Shown: piece after piece, positions 20,109 through 32,473 of the stretch
Layout of the letters: the number at the start of each line of letters is the position of its first letter
Position numbering within the stretch: the stretch's first letter is position 1
NCBI GenBank assembly: GCA_024114885.1
Contig: CP099419.1
Coordinates: 3,100,001-3,164,000, forward strand
Length of the DNA: 64,000 nt
Reading direction: 5' to 3'
From: Septoria linicola
Lineage: Eukaryota; Ascomycota; Dothideomycetes; Mycosphaerellales; Mycosphaerellaceae
Program-made: the position numbers and the translations under genes
The notes under the pieces: generated by a model
Seen by the model: the letters and a program-made list of their open reading frames with translations, nothing else
Databases searched by the model: none
Told to the model about the DNA's origin: nothing

Positions 20109-20714
20109 CTGTGAAATGTGAATGTCCGACGTTGTGCAATCTAGGACTGCATTCGCGAATGTCTCGAGTTTGTCGCGTGTGCAGCCATCTCGTTGAATCG
20201 AGATCAGACCTTGAACTTGTCAAACCCATCGGTCTACACACCATTTTGCCATTCCGTCTACTGCTGGGCGCCGCGTCAGCCATGTTTCGTACTTTGTCAA
20301 CACAACAACGAAGTTCAACGAGAAGAGTCGCAGGTGTCTGCGCGAGGGCAAGAGCATAGTGCCAAGCAGCTGGTCCGGTGCCTATTCCGGTTTCTCGGAC
20401 TATGTTAAATAAATCCTTTGGGGCTTGCCATTGCTTCTCCATATCACAACATTGCTAAGCATGACTATCAAGTAGGCAGCCATTATTGTTGCACTGCACG
20501 AGACGAGTGCCGGCGCCAGTCGCATTTGCGGGATAGCACTGTCATTTGTTGCGAAGCCAGCATGCCGCACGACCCGACAATGCAGTCGGAGGCCAGAGGT
20601 ATAAGAGAAGCGTGATGTTCGAGCATTGTCTAATATTCCCACGCAACAAACCACAGAAGTCTACGACTGAGCTCACGAGACTAGCAAGACCTACAGCAAA
20701 TTGCCTTTTCCATC

Positions 20715-20942
20715 ATGTCTACTTTCTTCAAGAAGTTTGTCACGAACCCCAAGTCCGCCAGCTCCAGCACAGACCTGAAGCTTTCGACCAGCGTCGAGAC
20801 CAGTTCTGTGCTCAGCGGCGATACCATGTGTGGCATATCCTCTACCAGCACTGCTGAGAAGTCAGCTGGACAGAAGCAGCGGGAACGACAAGCAGGCCGA
20901 ATCTCTAGCAGACACCTTGCAGAGCACTTTGCAATGAAGTAA
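20715..20942 (+). CDS. Possible small protein, unknown
   Basis: A 75-aa frame starting MSTFFKKFVTNPKSASSSTD in a good start context (CCATCATGTC). It is Ser/Thr-rich, then basic, ending RISSRHLAEHFAMK. No family recognised, no signal peptide, no intron. Chance is possible; the start context and composition are the only support. Confidence 0.3.
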   Translation: MSTFFKKFVTNPKSASSSTDLKLSTSVETSSVLSGDTMCGISSTSTAEKSAGQKQRERQAGRISSRHLAEHFAMK

Positions 20943-21996
20943 TCGGGCCTTTCGCCGCACATGGTATGTATGATCTCCAATGGCGCAAACACGGCCGCTT
21001 GGACTGAATATGCACAGGCACAATCACAAGACTGAGAACATGCAGGCGAGCTCCTCCCAAAAATCTGGCCGCGATGCACGGACCCAACAGTTCAAACCTG
21101 GAAATCACAACAAGTTGCCAGAGAACCTTCTGGCTCGCGCCGTGCAGCAACTCAGACACGAATACACGGGAGACGTGGTCAGTGTGAAAGATCGAGGCCT
21201 ACGAGAAGCTGATCGGCAGACTGTAGGATTACAAGAAGCGGCACGCGTGCACGAACGGCTTGATGGCATGCAAGTCTGTTGTGTATCTACAGCAGTCTTT
21301 GACCACTCAATGGTCGATAGCTTTCATTCGACGAGGGTAACACGCGTATCAGCTCATGCAGACTGCTGCATGGATCGGTCAAGATCGAGATGAATGCATA
21401 CTCACGAGTCTTCCGCCGCAGCTCTTGCGCGGTCAGCGGTCAATCCGATGGTGCAATGTGCTTCTGTCGTTAAGAATAAGTATCTGAAAAGCTACACATC
21501 TATCTCCTGATCTCTGCGATGTCGACAGCCACATACAATGTGATTGGCTAATTGCTTGTAGCGTCATGTCGGGATAGCTCCTGCGGCGCCCGGATTCGGC
21601 CTAGAGAGCGAGTTATCAACGCCGTGGCGCCGTGGCGCTCGGAAAACGCGATGGGCCAATCCGATCGACTCAGCTCAGCTAATCTATCACCGCCTGCCAC
21701 GTTTTTCAGCAAGCCACTGTAGCACTCTTCGGCAGCGACGCACTGTAAGGCTGAAGCTCTCAGCGTGTTCAACATGAAGCCACAAGGCGACTACGAACGC
21801 ACAAAAGGGCACACGTGGGAAATTGGAGTTGGCGAGCCTATCGGAATCGAAGCGCTTCAAGCCATGCTCTGCCGTGTGGCCCTTTGGCGTGCTGCTCAGC
21901 CTGGTAAGGCTGGCACACGCAGAGCGTTGTGCATACCGTACGATCGAGCCCTCCACGATAAAGCGCACGAGCGCTTCGAGCATCCCGGTAAGAAGG

Positions 21997-22003
21997 TATA
22001 AAG
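21997..22003 (+). promoter_or_regulatory. TATA box
   Basis: TATAAAG about 240 bp before the ATG at 22239. It is followed by a long C/A-rich, start-codon-poor leader typical of fungal 5' UTRs. Confidence 0.5.
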
Positions 22004-22238
22004 ACAGGCTTCTGTGCGACACAACTGCCTCTCCATTCAGCACAGCAAAACAACTCGCAACACAGCATCATCAAGACACAACTCCAATCACATCTTCAAA
22101 CATAACGTTGAGAACTCGTCCAATCCCGGATATCTTCCACACTCCCCGATCCTGTCCACCACAACCAATTACTTACCAACCACATCAAAACTGGAGTTCA
22201 TCGCACGCCAGGTCGAGACCAACCTCCACAACGCAGGC

Positions 22239-22733
22239 ATGAAAGACACCGACAAGATCGCTTCGCGCCATGGCCGCTCCCTCAGCACCCAAAAGAACAG
22301 ATACATCAACATCAGCATCACCGAGATTGCCGCTGAGCTCGAAGTGCCACCCACCACCATTCCAACACGTGCTGCAGAGCCTCCAGCCGCTACCCTCGCA
22401 CCACCAACCCCTCAAACCGACGATGTCAGCTCCGTCTACTCTCGCACACCATCTTCACGCTGCAAAGACTACAAGAACTTCCTCACGGGCAAGCTCAGCT
22501 CAAGCAGACACTCTTCCCGCGCTACATCGACAACAAGCAAGAGATCCACACGCGAGTTCATGAGTTCAATGCCCTTGGATCACGGGCACGAGCAGCGGGC
22601 TGACGAGCTCAGCAGCCAGCTCAGTCAGCTCTCGTCGCTCCGAAAAGAGCAGCAAGGACAACGAGAAGAAGAAGCGCGGCGACACAACTCCATTTGCGTT
22701 TCCAATCCTCTCTGGATGTGTTTAGGATACTGA
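22239..22733 (+). CDS. Ser/Thr/Pro-rich basic protein, unknown
   Basis: 164 aa from the first ATG of a frame that is open from 22014 with only a GTG. The start is MKDTDKIASRHGRSLSTQ. There is a short region with regular hydrophobic spacing (INISITEIAAELEVPP), then a disordered Pro/Thr/Ser part and a run of RHSSR, STTSKRS and SSQLSQLSSLRKEQQGQREEE. A TATA box and C/A-rich leader upstream support expression. No known domain; possibly a stress-inducible, intrinsically disordered protein (inference). Confidence 0.5.
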   Translation: MKDTDKIASRHGRSLSTQKNRYINISITEIAAELEVPPTTIPTRAAEPPAATLAPPTPQTDDVSSVYSRTPSSRCKDYKNFLTGKLSSSRHSSRATSTTSKRSTREFMSSMPLDHGHEQRADELSSQLSQLSSLRKEQQGQREEEARRHNSICVSNPLWMCLGY

Positions 22734-22996
22734 GTTTTGAGACCATGGCTTGATAGCGTGGTGTTTCGGGACAACACTTGGATTGTACATAGAATCTACT
22801 GCATCGGGTGGGCATAGCATCGAAGTCTCAATAGCGTTACTGCTTTTTATACCATCAACATGCATTGATTGCATGATACAAGACAGTTCTCCAGTGCAGC
22901 TCGTCTCTGAGCTTGGGTATCGTGCGAAGTACAATATTCCCTCCAAAAGCGCCTGTCAATCACACAAGACTAGTGGATAGTATACAACATGCTTCT

Positions 22997-25900
22997 TCAA
23001 TCAACTTCGATAAGTCCACCTTGCGAGGGAGTCTCCCACTTGACCATCTCAGGCAAGAAGGCACAATACCACCATTCCGTAGCACTCCACCCTCCATTCC
23101 AATAGCCATCCACGTCTTCGCCTGGACCACATCTACAAGCAAGTCCAGTCTTCTCCATCCACTCCAAGATCAAATCGATTTCCCATCGCCAAAGTTTGTG
23201 GTTGTGCGCCTGCTGCATCGTGATTGCGCGTTCACCGGCTCGGAATACGACGAGGTGCAGAATGGACCTCAAGCACATATCCCAGATGTCATCGATGAGG
23301 TTGCCATGGATGTCGACCCAGAACGGGATGCGCGAGCCCATTTCGCTCTCCAGCATGGGAGCCTGCAGAGGTATTGGCACGTCAGTGTTGAGCTCGTGCT
23401 CGAACTTGTAGTTCGCAGTTCTCGTGTAGAACAGAGGGAACTTGAGCTGGTCTTGGTTTGCACGCTTGGTCTGATAGCTGGTTCCTGTGTAGCCCCAGGG
23501 CGAGAGCTTCGGCGCAGGTGCGTCAAACTCATTCTTCGTCTCCGGGAGCATGACACTCAGATTCAGCATTCCATGCGCACACATATTTGTCAGCACCGTG
23601 TAGTCCTGGTCAGAGGTAATCGGGATGAGCTGAAGAGTGTCCGTCTGCTTGAAATAGTCGTTGATCTTGGACCACGAGTGTGCCAGAGCGCACAAGTAGC
23701 GATGCTCGTCTGTCTCTTTAGTCGCTGGCCACCGGCGGAATTGGACCAGTACTTCATGGTGAATCTGGAAATTGCGCCCAGGCAAGTGTCTGCCTTTCTT
23801 GTCTTGGAGGAACATCTTAGATTCGACCATATCGTCGGCAACTTGCTTGAGCGCTTTAGCCCCAAGTGCACCGATCTTGCGTGCTGCATCTTCGGCAACG
23901 TATCTGTGCTGCTTGGTCATTGCCACAGCACGAACCCATGATTTGGCAAGCAACAGGTTGTTGCTAGAGTTCTCGCAAGGTTTGATTTCGCCTGGCAGAC
24001 CACTGCCGAGGGTGTATCGTTGAGCAAGATGTCTGCGATTTTGGTCGGTAATTGTTGTGAAATAGTCATCCTTGTTGAGCTCAAATAGCTGATGTCCTTC
24101 TGCGATACTGAACTCCTCGTCAAGAAGATGCCGAGAAGCCAGAAGGTCTGGTATTTCTGGATCGTCATCAACAGTTACAGACATCTTCATGGGTACAGTC
24201 GCCTGCACCCATTCGAACAGAGTCGGCCAGTCCGTGTCGTGAGAGGATTGAAAGTTGACAGTCGGCAAGTCGCCACGTTGGTAAGCCTCCAGGAAAGGCT
24301 GCCGGATATCGTCTCGTAGTTGCTCGACGTCGGCTTTGCGACTTCGCACGTAGTGGACCCAGCGACGACGAAGGAATTCACCATCGTAACGAAAACTCAA
24401 AGCATGCGCAATCAGGTTCCAGTTCAGCTTGCTCTGGTTGATCCCTCCGGCCACAGCACTGATCAGGGCAATCGCGATCACGAGGCGATCAACATCTTTG
24501 AAATCCTGGTGTGACTGGCGGTCTCTGGTTGTGAAGCCCTTCCTGATGCCGCGGGCTCCTGGTCCCTTCAGCTTTGGCGGCTTACTAGCTCTTCGCTCCT
24601 CGACCACATCTACGACCGCTCCAGGCACAAAGTCGTCATCAGATTCTTGTAGAGCTTCGTCTTCCTCAGCTTGACGCTTCTTCTTTGAAGTATACCTTCG
24701 GCGCTTCTTCTTCGGGGGCTCGGGCTCAGGCTCGGGTTCCGGACTCATAGCAACGGAGCTAGGAGTTGCAGCTCCCTCATATAATGAGTCCTCATCGTCG
24801 TCGACGTCAAATAAAGCAGGGGCCGGAACAGGTTGAGACGACAATATCGCGCTCAACTTCTCCTTAGGAACCTTGAGTGTGATGATTGCCGTTTGCGCTG
24901 AAGCGGGTACCGGCATAGCCTCGTTGATCGCCTGCTGCTGGACTTGCTTGATCTGTGCAATGACTTGCGCAGTCTCTCGCTGGTACTGCTCACTAGTGAG
25001 CGTTCCAGGCGCCGCTCGCCGATTCACAACTTGTTGTGTCACGCCCCGACCACTAGTCCCGAACGTGCCACTGCTTGGTAAGAAGGTTTGTGCCGGGGAC
25101 ATGAGATGTGCAGCCATAGCATCGCGATAGCGTTTCTCGTCTTCCCACCATAGCTTGCGAGCGGCCTTGGGTGCCGGCGCACGAATCGAGCCAAGCGGTT
25201 TCCTGGTCTTGCGTACAGGCCGAGAAGCCTTGCCCTTGGGCAACACATTGTCAAAAGTGACCTCGGTCGAGATCTTTGCGTTCGAGCCTAATGGCCGTGG
25301 CTGCATCGCAGCAGTCAAATCGTGCTGGTAGTTGTCCAACTGCATTTCGCCCGCGCCTTCGCCTAGGAGCTCTGCCTCCTCAGCAGCAATGTCTGCGGCA
25401 ATCTCGGCATCTTCAAGCTCGGCCTCTCGCTGCTCCTTACGACGCCTCTCTTTATTCTTCTCATTGAGCCTGAATTTTGACTCGTCGTGCAGGTCTTGCA
25501 TATGCTGTCGCATAGCCTGTGCGCTCGCGAAGCCTTTCGCCTGAGCCTCTCGATCAGCTTTCGCAGCAGCATCTACAGTCTGGTGAACCACCAATTCTGG
25601 GTCCTCAGGAAACTCTTCGTAACGTCGCTTGAGATATGTGACAGTATTCCTGGAAAGCTTGAGCTCCCCGTTCTTGCTCTTCTTGCGCCCATACTTGAAG
25701 CTTGCCGACTCACGTAGTTCGTCTTCGATCTCGACCTCTGCTGGAAGATATTGTAAAGGATAGCATTTCATCATCTTCTTGCGCATTTGTGTGACCACTG
25801 CATCACTCGCCTTCAAGGAGGGATCTGCCAAGATCTGTTTAGTGATCACAGCGCTGTGTTTCGACTTGAACTGGAAGCGGAATCGCTTGAGCTTCTTTTC

Positions 25901-28900
25901 AGTCATAAGTTGCTCAACAGCACGCTCCACAGTATGCTTGTCCGGCAGCCGGTCGTATATCTTCTTCCAAGCTGTCGTGAGGACATACCAGACTTCGCTA
26001 TCGCCAGGGAATACCCCGCCGCACTTTTGCACAGCATCAAGAATGATCTCGTGGCGCTTGAGCTGAGTACTGCCACCAAGTCTCGGGGGACCATACTTCT
26101 TCTTCGTCGTGGTTTTCAGTGCACGACTTGGCCCGACCTCGGTCAGCTCGACACCAACCTGTTCGGAAATGTCAATGTCCATCTCATCTTCTTCTGCGCC
26201 TTCGAAAGTCGCATCCTCGGGATCTTCAAGGTCTTGCGCATCAGGGTCGGCTCGGCTATCTCGATCATCCTCGTCAAGAAGCTGCTGGTCTCCAGTCTGT
26301 GCTTCACCTTGATCATTGCTAGTATCGAGCACTGCCTCAGTGGGAGTTGAGGACCGCACTGTGCGCTCTGTTTGGTTGTTCGAGCCCTGGTAGGGCCGAA
26401 TTATTATCAGAGGAAATCCTGCTCGTGCAATCTTTGGTTCAGCAGGTGTTGGCATAATCTGTTCGGATGCATATGAGGTCAAGTTTGTGTCCGGATCGAA
26501 CGCTGTCTGTACAGGGATTCGGATCTCGCCGGCGCTGATAGCACGTAGAGACGATCCAGGTACATCCAGTTTCACGAGCGTGCCATTGTGACCACTGGTC
26601 CCTGGAGCAGACAGATCTTGTGGTTTCGAAGAGGACCGAGCACCGGGCCCACGGAAGGTCCGGTGATAGTTGCCTGCAGGAGGCAACCCGCGTTTCCAGC
26701 GACCTCCACCGGTGTGGTAAAATGTCTCGTCTGGATGTGAGTCGACATATGCAGTGGAAAAGTACTCAGTCTTAGCAATGGGCACTGGCTGCGGTACAGA
26801 CTTCGATGAACTCGATTGTGGTGTCACGGCCTGCTGCATCGCTTGATGTAAGCTCAGCTGTGGAGTCCTCGCAGCCACGGCCGCGGTTGGACGAGCACCT
26901 GCTGGAAGCCGCGATAGCGTCCAGTCCTCATTATCAGTATCACTGTTATCAGAAGACTCTTCTGATGATTCTTCCTGCGCCGTTGGGGCTGGCAGTGCAT
27001 CACGGCCAGCATGTCTTGTCGCTTTATTCGGCGTGCCAATCCCATTCGTCTTAGTGGCTGAGAGGATGGCAGAAGACTGGAAGTGTGCTGGTTTACTATG
27101 GGGGACAGAGCTAGAGTCATCCGGTGCACCGTGAGCTTGCAGCCCAATCTGCGATGGCATGGTCTTGCTGAGAGGACGAGATCCTGGGGTCGAAGTTGGC
27201 ACAAGCGGTCGCATGTCGATGGGCGTTCCAGCGAGCAGGCCTGCATCAGGAATTTCCGTTGGCTTCAGTCTGTGAACCGCGTACGGTTCACGTGGCTGAG
27301 GGCCGATGATCGCTTCCAGTCCTGCTAGGATCTCCAGGTCTCTCTTCGATTTGCGGCCAGGCTTGGCGGTCAGCAATTTGTACTGTTGCGTTGGAGTAGC
27401 TCTGTGCTCGGGTGCGAATCTGCTAAGATAGAAAGAAGTGGTATCCGTGGTTTTGGTCCTAGACGGCGGCTTACGAGCCAGATCCTCGTTCACATCCGGC
27501 GTCGGAGTGGCTGTCGGCACTCGAGCAAGTGCTTCAACTTGTTCCGACCGATCTCGAGGCTCTTGAGAAGCGATACCAGGAGTGATGATCTCCAATGGTG
27601 GCTTCTGGTCTACGGAACGTGCAACTTCTGCAGCACCGGGCACTGTGATCACTTGCTGCTCAGCAACATGTGTGGGTTTTGCAGCTGTATCGAAGATGTC
27701 GACCGACTCACTGGTGAGCAGCGCAACTCGCGGTTGCTGCTCCACAGTGCTGTGGCCGAGATCTTCTCCATTAGATAAAGTGTAATGGACGACAGACTGT
27801 GTAGCAGATACAGCAGAGTCACCATCGGGATCTGAAGTTTCGTCATCAATGCCTCGTTCCACAGGAGCAGACCCAAGTGTCGTCAGGTCTACTTCTGGTG
27901 TTTCTAGATCGATTGCCCTCTTCTGACGCTTCGCAGCCGGGCCACCAGCGTCCGAGTCCGAATCGACAATGATGTCGTGCGAGATCTTGAGAACTTTGCC
28001 AACGGTTGCAGTTCTCTTCCGCCCAAGTGGCTTTGGTGGCGCGAAGCGTGGCCTCTCCTCGTCGATAAACCAAGCAAGCTCGTTCAGACGAGCGGACTTG
28101 AACACAGCAATCTTCGCATTTCGTGGTCGGCCACGAGATATGAAAGTCTCGGCCTTCGCATTCTTGGCTCCGGGAGGATTGATGTAGAGACCAGGCTTGC
28201 TGAGCTGCAAGATCTCCGCCTTGAGATGCTCTACACGATCGAGTGGTAGTTCGGCGGTAGCAATAGGCAATTGACCAGTCGATGGAATGTCGTTGATAGT
28301 GTCGCGCTGGACAGCATCAGAATCGACGCGCGGCATTTTCGACATGCCATTTGCATTGCTTAGTCCAGCTTCTACTGCACTTCTCTTGCGGCTGGCATGA
28401 AGCTCCAGTCTAACACGATTTTTGGCAGTGCGCGTGGCAAATGCATCGTACTCGACGTACTCTTCCTCTTTGATCTTGCGAGGCTTGTGCTGTGGAATAT
28501 AGCCTTCATCCGTGACTGGTCGTCGCCGAAGCTGATCAGGTTGCACAGCGTCAGACTCTTCGGCATCCTCGATGTCGACGGCTAAATCGTCGCCGGCATC
28601 ATCGGACTCAGTTTGTGTGATGAAGTTAGAGCTGAGGCGCTTCCGCATGCTATACGGACCTTGAGGCGTCCGTGTTGAGGCATCGCGATCGCCCACCTCT
28701 GTGTCTTGTCGATCCACCTTTCTCGGCCGCCCGAGCCTCTTGCCGTTGATGCTTTGTCCATTGTGAGATCGAGGAGGCTTATTCGTGGTGCTGGGGACTG
28801 AGCGAGTGGGCTCCAATTGTGCCGCACCTCCTCTTTTACGTCCTGGAGCTTTCTTAGCTGCGGCAGTAGTCGGGTTCGGCTTCACAGGGGTTGCTACAAC

Positions 28901-30794
28901 GTCTTCGTCGTCTTCAGCAACAACGTCGTCCTCATCCACCTCCGCAGCCACCATGCGCTCAATTTGAATGCCCTTGCGACCATCTGCGAGCGACCCACGT
29001 CCGTCGCGACCATGAAGCGCCTTCAAAGGAACCTTGGGGAAGCCCCACTTGTCAAGGTCGGGTTTCTCCTGAAGAGGGTCCTTCTTGGCTTTCGAGCTTG
29101 TGTTATCTAAGACAGCATCCCAAACGGCTCTGCCGGCAGCTACTGCCTTTTCGAAGTTTGCTAATGTGCGGTACTTGAACTGTGCCGAACGGCCAAAGAC
29201 TGCTGTATCGCGCACCACTGTCAGATGACGGAGATGAGGCGGTTGTGAATGCTGCCAAATATCGGTAAGATGCGCCAATGACTCGTCCATCGGCCTTTTC
29301 CACAGAGGTCCAACTACTGCTGCTTGTAGCTGAGTCGAGCTGATTCCATGGTCGCCGAACTCGTTGATCTTGTTGTACAGCAAGTTAACCAATGGCACAT
29401 TCGGGGTCCAGTGGGGCGGTATTCGATCCGTGAGCCGATCGAGGTCGTTCAGGTCGTCGTCAGCCTCGACCGCTGTATCGTCCTGCTCAGGATTTTGCTT
29501 CTGCTGCTCCCCACTTCCGACCTCCTCGACGGCACCGACCTCCACCAGGCCATCCTCATTGTCGGACAGATGGGCTGCATCCGCGTTACCCGTTGCATCC
29601 TCTTGTTCTTCCTCATCGTCGCTGACCGTGGCCTTCAAGTTCGGATCGCTCTGCTCCCATAATAAGCGATCGTATTCCGTTGGTGGACGCATCAGCTGGA
29701 TGGCTTTGGCCTTGCGCCACATCGGTTGACCGATCCTGGTCATCGCTTCGCCTTCTCGGTCCGCCATTTTCGCAGTCACTCGACGTATACAGCCACCATC
29801 TGCCAAGCGGCGAACACAGCGTGCCAGAATCTTCGTCTCCCATCTCTGTGCAACGTGAATTCCCAGACCAAGACGTAGATCAGCCATCGTCACAATGTCG
29901 TTGTTATCTTTAAGCATGCGCATCATCGTGTTGTACATTTTGTCGTAATGTATGACCGGCTTCAGATTGTTGATAGCAGCCTCGTCCGGAGCCTTCTCGA
30001 GACTTTGAATCGTGGAGAATCGCTTGAGCTTTAGCAGACTCGTCTTGCCAGTACTTCCAATCACAGTCTCCTTCGTTATGTAGCCTTTGATCTGCAGGTT
30101 GTCCGTTCGCTTTGGTACAGAGCGCTTATCTTGACCAGTCAATTTCGTGATAGTTGGTTGTAAAACGCCGGTCGAGCTATGCGCGGCCACGATCGATAGG
30201 ATGTCGAATTCCAGTTGTGGTATCCTTCTCAAATCGGGGCCATGCCCAGCAATAGCGTGCCATATCCTGTCGTCTGTAGTGAACAGGCGCTTGTCGGCTA
30301 GCTTGAGTGCTATCGCAGATGTGGTCGTCTCCGTCTGCACTTTCTTACCGGGTATGTCGAGATCATCATCGGGGTTCGCACGGCAGATTTCGACATCAGG
30401 GTGTCGGCAGAGCCATTCAAGGACTGTCGATAGAAGCTTGTCGTCAACTGCGGTCTTCTCCACGGGCGGTGCATCCGTGAACAATGAGTCCTTGGGGCCG
30501 TCTTCGCGATGTTCGCCATTTTCGTTCTGTTCTTGGTAATAGGCCCGGACGGCTCTTTCGAAGCGACTCGCGTCGAAGCCTTCATTACTGTTAGATTATC
30601 TCGTGACACTGGCGCGTTGCGCATGGCGTCGCGTCCTGACTCCAGTACACAACTCCGATTCGAACTGGGCATCTTTGCACTTCTGGCCTGCCGTGGTGGC
30701 GGGGAGGAAGTGAAGATTTCGCTGACGCACCTTGCGAGCCTGACAAGGCGACATCATAGAGCAGACGCTCTATCAGCTCATCGAATCCCGCCAT
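22997..30794 (-). CDS. TFC3: TFIIIC B-block-binding subunit (tau138/Tfc3-like)
   Basis: Largest gene in the window: exon 1 is 30794-30731 (MAGFDELIERLLYDVALSGSQ) and exon 2 is 30579-22997, together 2548 aa. The 151-nt intron (GTGCGT, CTAAC, AAG acceptor) joins SQ to GFDASRFERAVRAYY in phase. Near residues 120-190 is the B-block winged helix (IPQLEFDILSIVAAHSSTGVLQ, then SVPKRTDNLQIKGYI). A second winged-helix-like region lies near residue 1525 (LKRHEIILDAVQKCGGVFPG). AT-hook-like cores are near 600 (PGRKRGG), 635 (GRPRK) and 840 (GRPR). Acidic and PEPEPEP stretches precede a KKKRRR nuclear signal. In the known complex this subunit contacts the B box of tRNA genes for RNA polymerase III. It is about twice the length of yeast Tfc3, mostly through disordered linkers. 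Confidence 0.92.
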
Positions 30795-31340
30795 AATCTT
30801 GGCCCATTCCGTCTGCGCAAGGGGTGCATGTGAGGTGGAGCGCGCAAAATGTGGACGATGAAGTGCAAAATGTTGCTTGGGTGGATCGCGAACTTGCGAG
30901 ATTCGAACCTCAAAATTGCGGGGCAGGCGCGCCAAGACCATGTACGGCATTCACTTTTCTATCTGCTTACTTGGTCTAAGTGAAACATGTTGGACTTCAA
31001 TATTGTTGATTTCTGCCATGGTATAATCATGCTCGAGCAGAGCAGAGTTCTAGCAACGACCAGCAACGTTCAGATGACAAGCAAAGTATTACACAAGGCG
31101 CTGCAGCTTGTAGCTTGGTACATATGTCGCTCAGCAGTTGCTGTTTGACACCCAGCCTTTCCAGCACCTCCACGACTGCCACGAGCCACGAGCAGGATCA
31201 GCTCAATTTTGAAACCTTCGGTACTGTACGCTTGCGAGCCGCGACACATGTTGTTGATCGCTCGACCAATTTTTGTGACTGAAGCAGGCGATAATTCGAT
31301 CTTGTTGCCAGAACATAGATTGTAACCCGTGTAAGCTAGC
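30795..31340. other. TFC3 promoter and F-box gene 3' region
   Basis: Holds the B-box-like element and the 3' flank of the F-box gene. No further gene recognised. Confidence 0.45.
30899..30909 (-). promoter_or_regulatory. B-box-like element upstream of TFC3
   Basis: The minus strand reads GGTTCGAATCT, matching the tRNA-gene B box GGTTCGANTCC at all but the last base. It lies 105 bp upstream of the TFC3 start, on the coding strand of that gene. The surrounding sequence does not fold into a tRNA. Confidence 0.45.
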
Positions 31341-32311
31341 TCATGGCCGAAAATTGCATGGTGACCTGAAGTTGAACGGCGTTGGTACACCATCGTCAAC
31401 CTGGTCGAAGTTGTTCGGATCGGTATGCACGTTGAAGACGAGGGCAGTCGACGGACTTGCTTTGGCCTTCCGCACGCGCGTCTCAATAAGCCGCACGTCT
31501 TGGTCATCGATGACAATCAGCTTGCTTCCATCTGTTGATCTCAAATCCTCAAACCATATAGACACGCAGACATTATTTGCTAGCATCGCCTCAGAGCCCA
31601 TTCGCAGATCTTTCATACAGCTTATGACATCTTTGGCGCGTACCCCATCGTTTACGAAGACGTCTCGGAAGGAGATTATCATAGAGGACGGGGACTGGTA
31701 AAGCCCGCATCGTAGTCCCGTGCTCGGAGGATTGGTCAGGAACATGGACCAGCAAGGATTATGCTCTCCGACGCGAAGAAGGCGTTTGAAAGTAGATCTG
31801 GAGAAAGTGAAGCGTGTTCGTGCCCGGGGATCGGCTCTATTGTCGATTGGAATTGCCGTCCGTGGTGGCATAAGCAGCAGGCTGTTGGCACGAGCTTCTA
31901 CGAGATGTGGTACGTTCTGGGACACTTCTGCGATGGGCATGCGAGCCAGCACTTCGTAATGCGGGCAGGTAGTGCAGTCCTTCTGAAAGCACAGGGTCGG
32001 CGTGTATGTCATTGCCATCCGGATGTCTCTTGGTTCTGGCTCGTGAAACATGGCCTGCCGAAATCTGGATGTTTTGCGGATGATACTGATCGTGTCACGC
32101 CAGCACTTGTCCACGCGCTGAAGCACGAGCAGATCCTTCGGCGGAAGCTTGCTCAAGATCGCTTCCAGCAACTCGTTCGTGTGCAGTGTGCGGGTTCTGG
32201 CCTACACAAACTATTGTCAGTCATGGCCTTTGCATTTGATGTTCATGTATAACAAACCGGCGCAGGCTTCTTGCCAGCAGCCACCTCGGCGTAGGTCAAC
32301 CGATACATCAT
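31341..32311 (-). CDS. F-box protein
   Basis: Two exons: 32311-32258 (MMYRLTYAEVAAGKKPAP) and 32201-31341, 304 aa in all. The 56-nt intron runs from GTTTGT to GTGTAG. The F-box spans about residues 22-65: LHTNELLEAILSKLPPKDLL, then VLQRVDKCWRDTI. The remainder has no leucine-rich or WD repeats but resembles the many lineage-expanded F-box proteins of Dothideomycetes. F-box proteins link substrates to SCF ubiquitin ligases through Skp1; the substrate here is unknown. ATG 32308 is an equally possible start. The initial exon is supported by correct phase and by the consensus F-box beginning right after the junction. Confidence 0.75.
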
Positions 32312-32473
32312 GTCAATCAGTAATGTGTGACTTGCTTGCTGTTAACAAGAAGTGAGAGATGACCAACAGAAGCACAGTTTTCGCACCTGCCATCGCGCGG
32401 TCCGCCGTGCATGAAAATGTTTCAGAACCTACCAACGCCTCGCTAATTTCACGAGACTCCTTCACTTCAGAAT

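Larger units (their letters stand above)
20109..22238. other. Long region with no confident gene
   Basis: About 2.1 kb. It should hold the lost N-terminal part of the MHR regulator (minus strand), but no Zn cluster is legible. A 75-codon frame at 20715-20942 is listed separately. The right end holds the TATA box and a C/A-rich leader of the next gene. Confidence 0.4.

Noticed and set aside
25787..26350. Plus-strand frames inside TFC3
   Set aside because: Antisense shadows of a well-supported long coding exon.
30890..30940. tRNA gene around the GGTTCGAATCT motif
   Set aside because: No acceptor, D or anticodon stems pair around it; only the B box is present.
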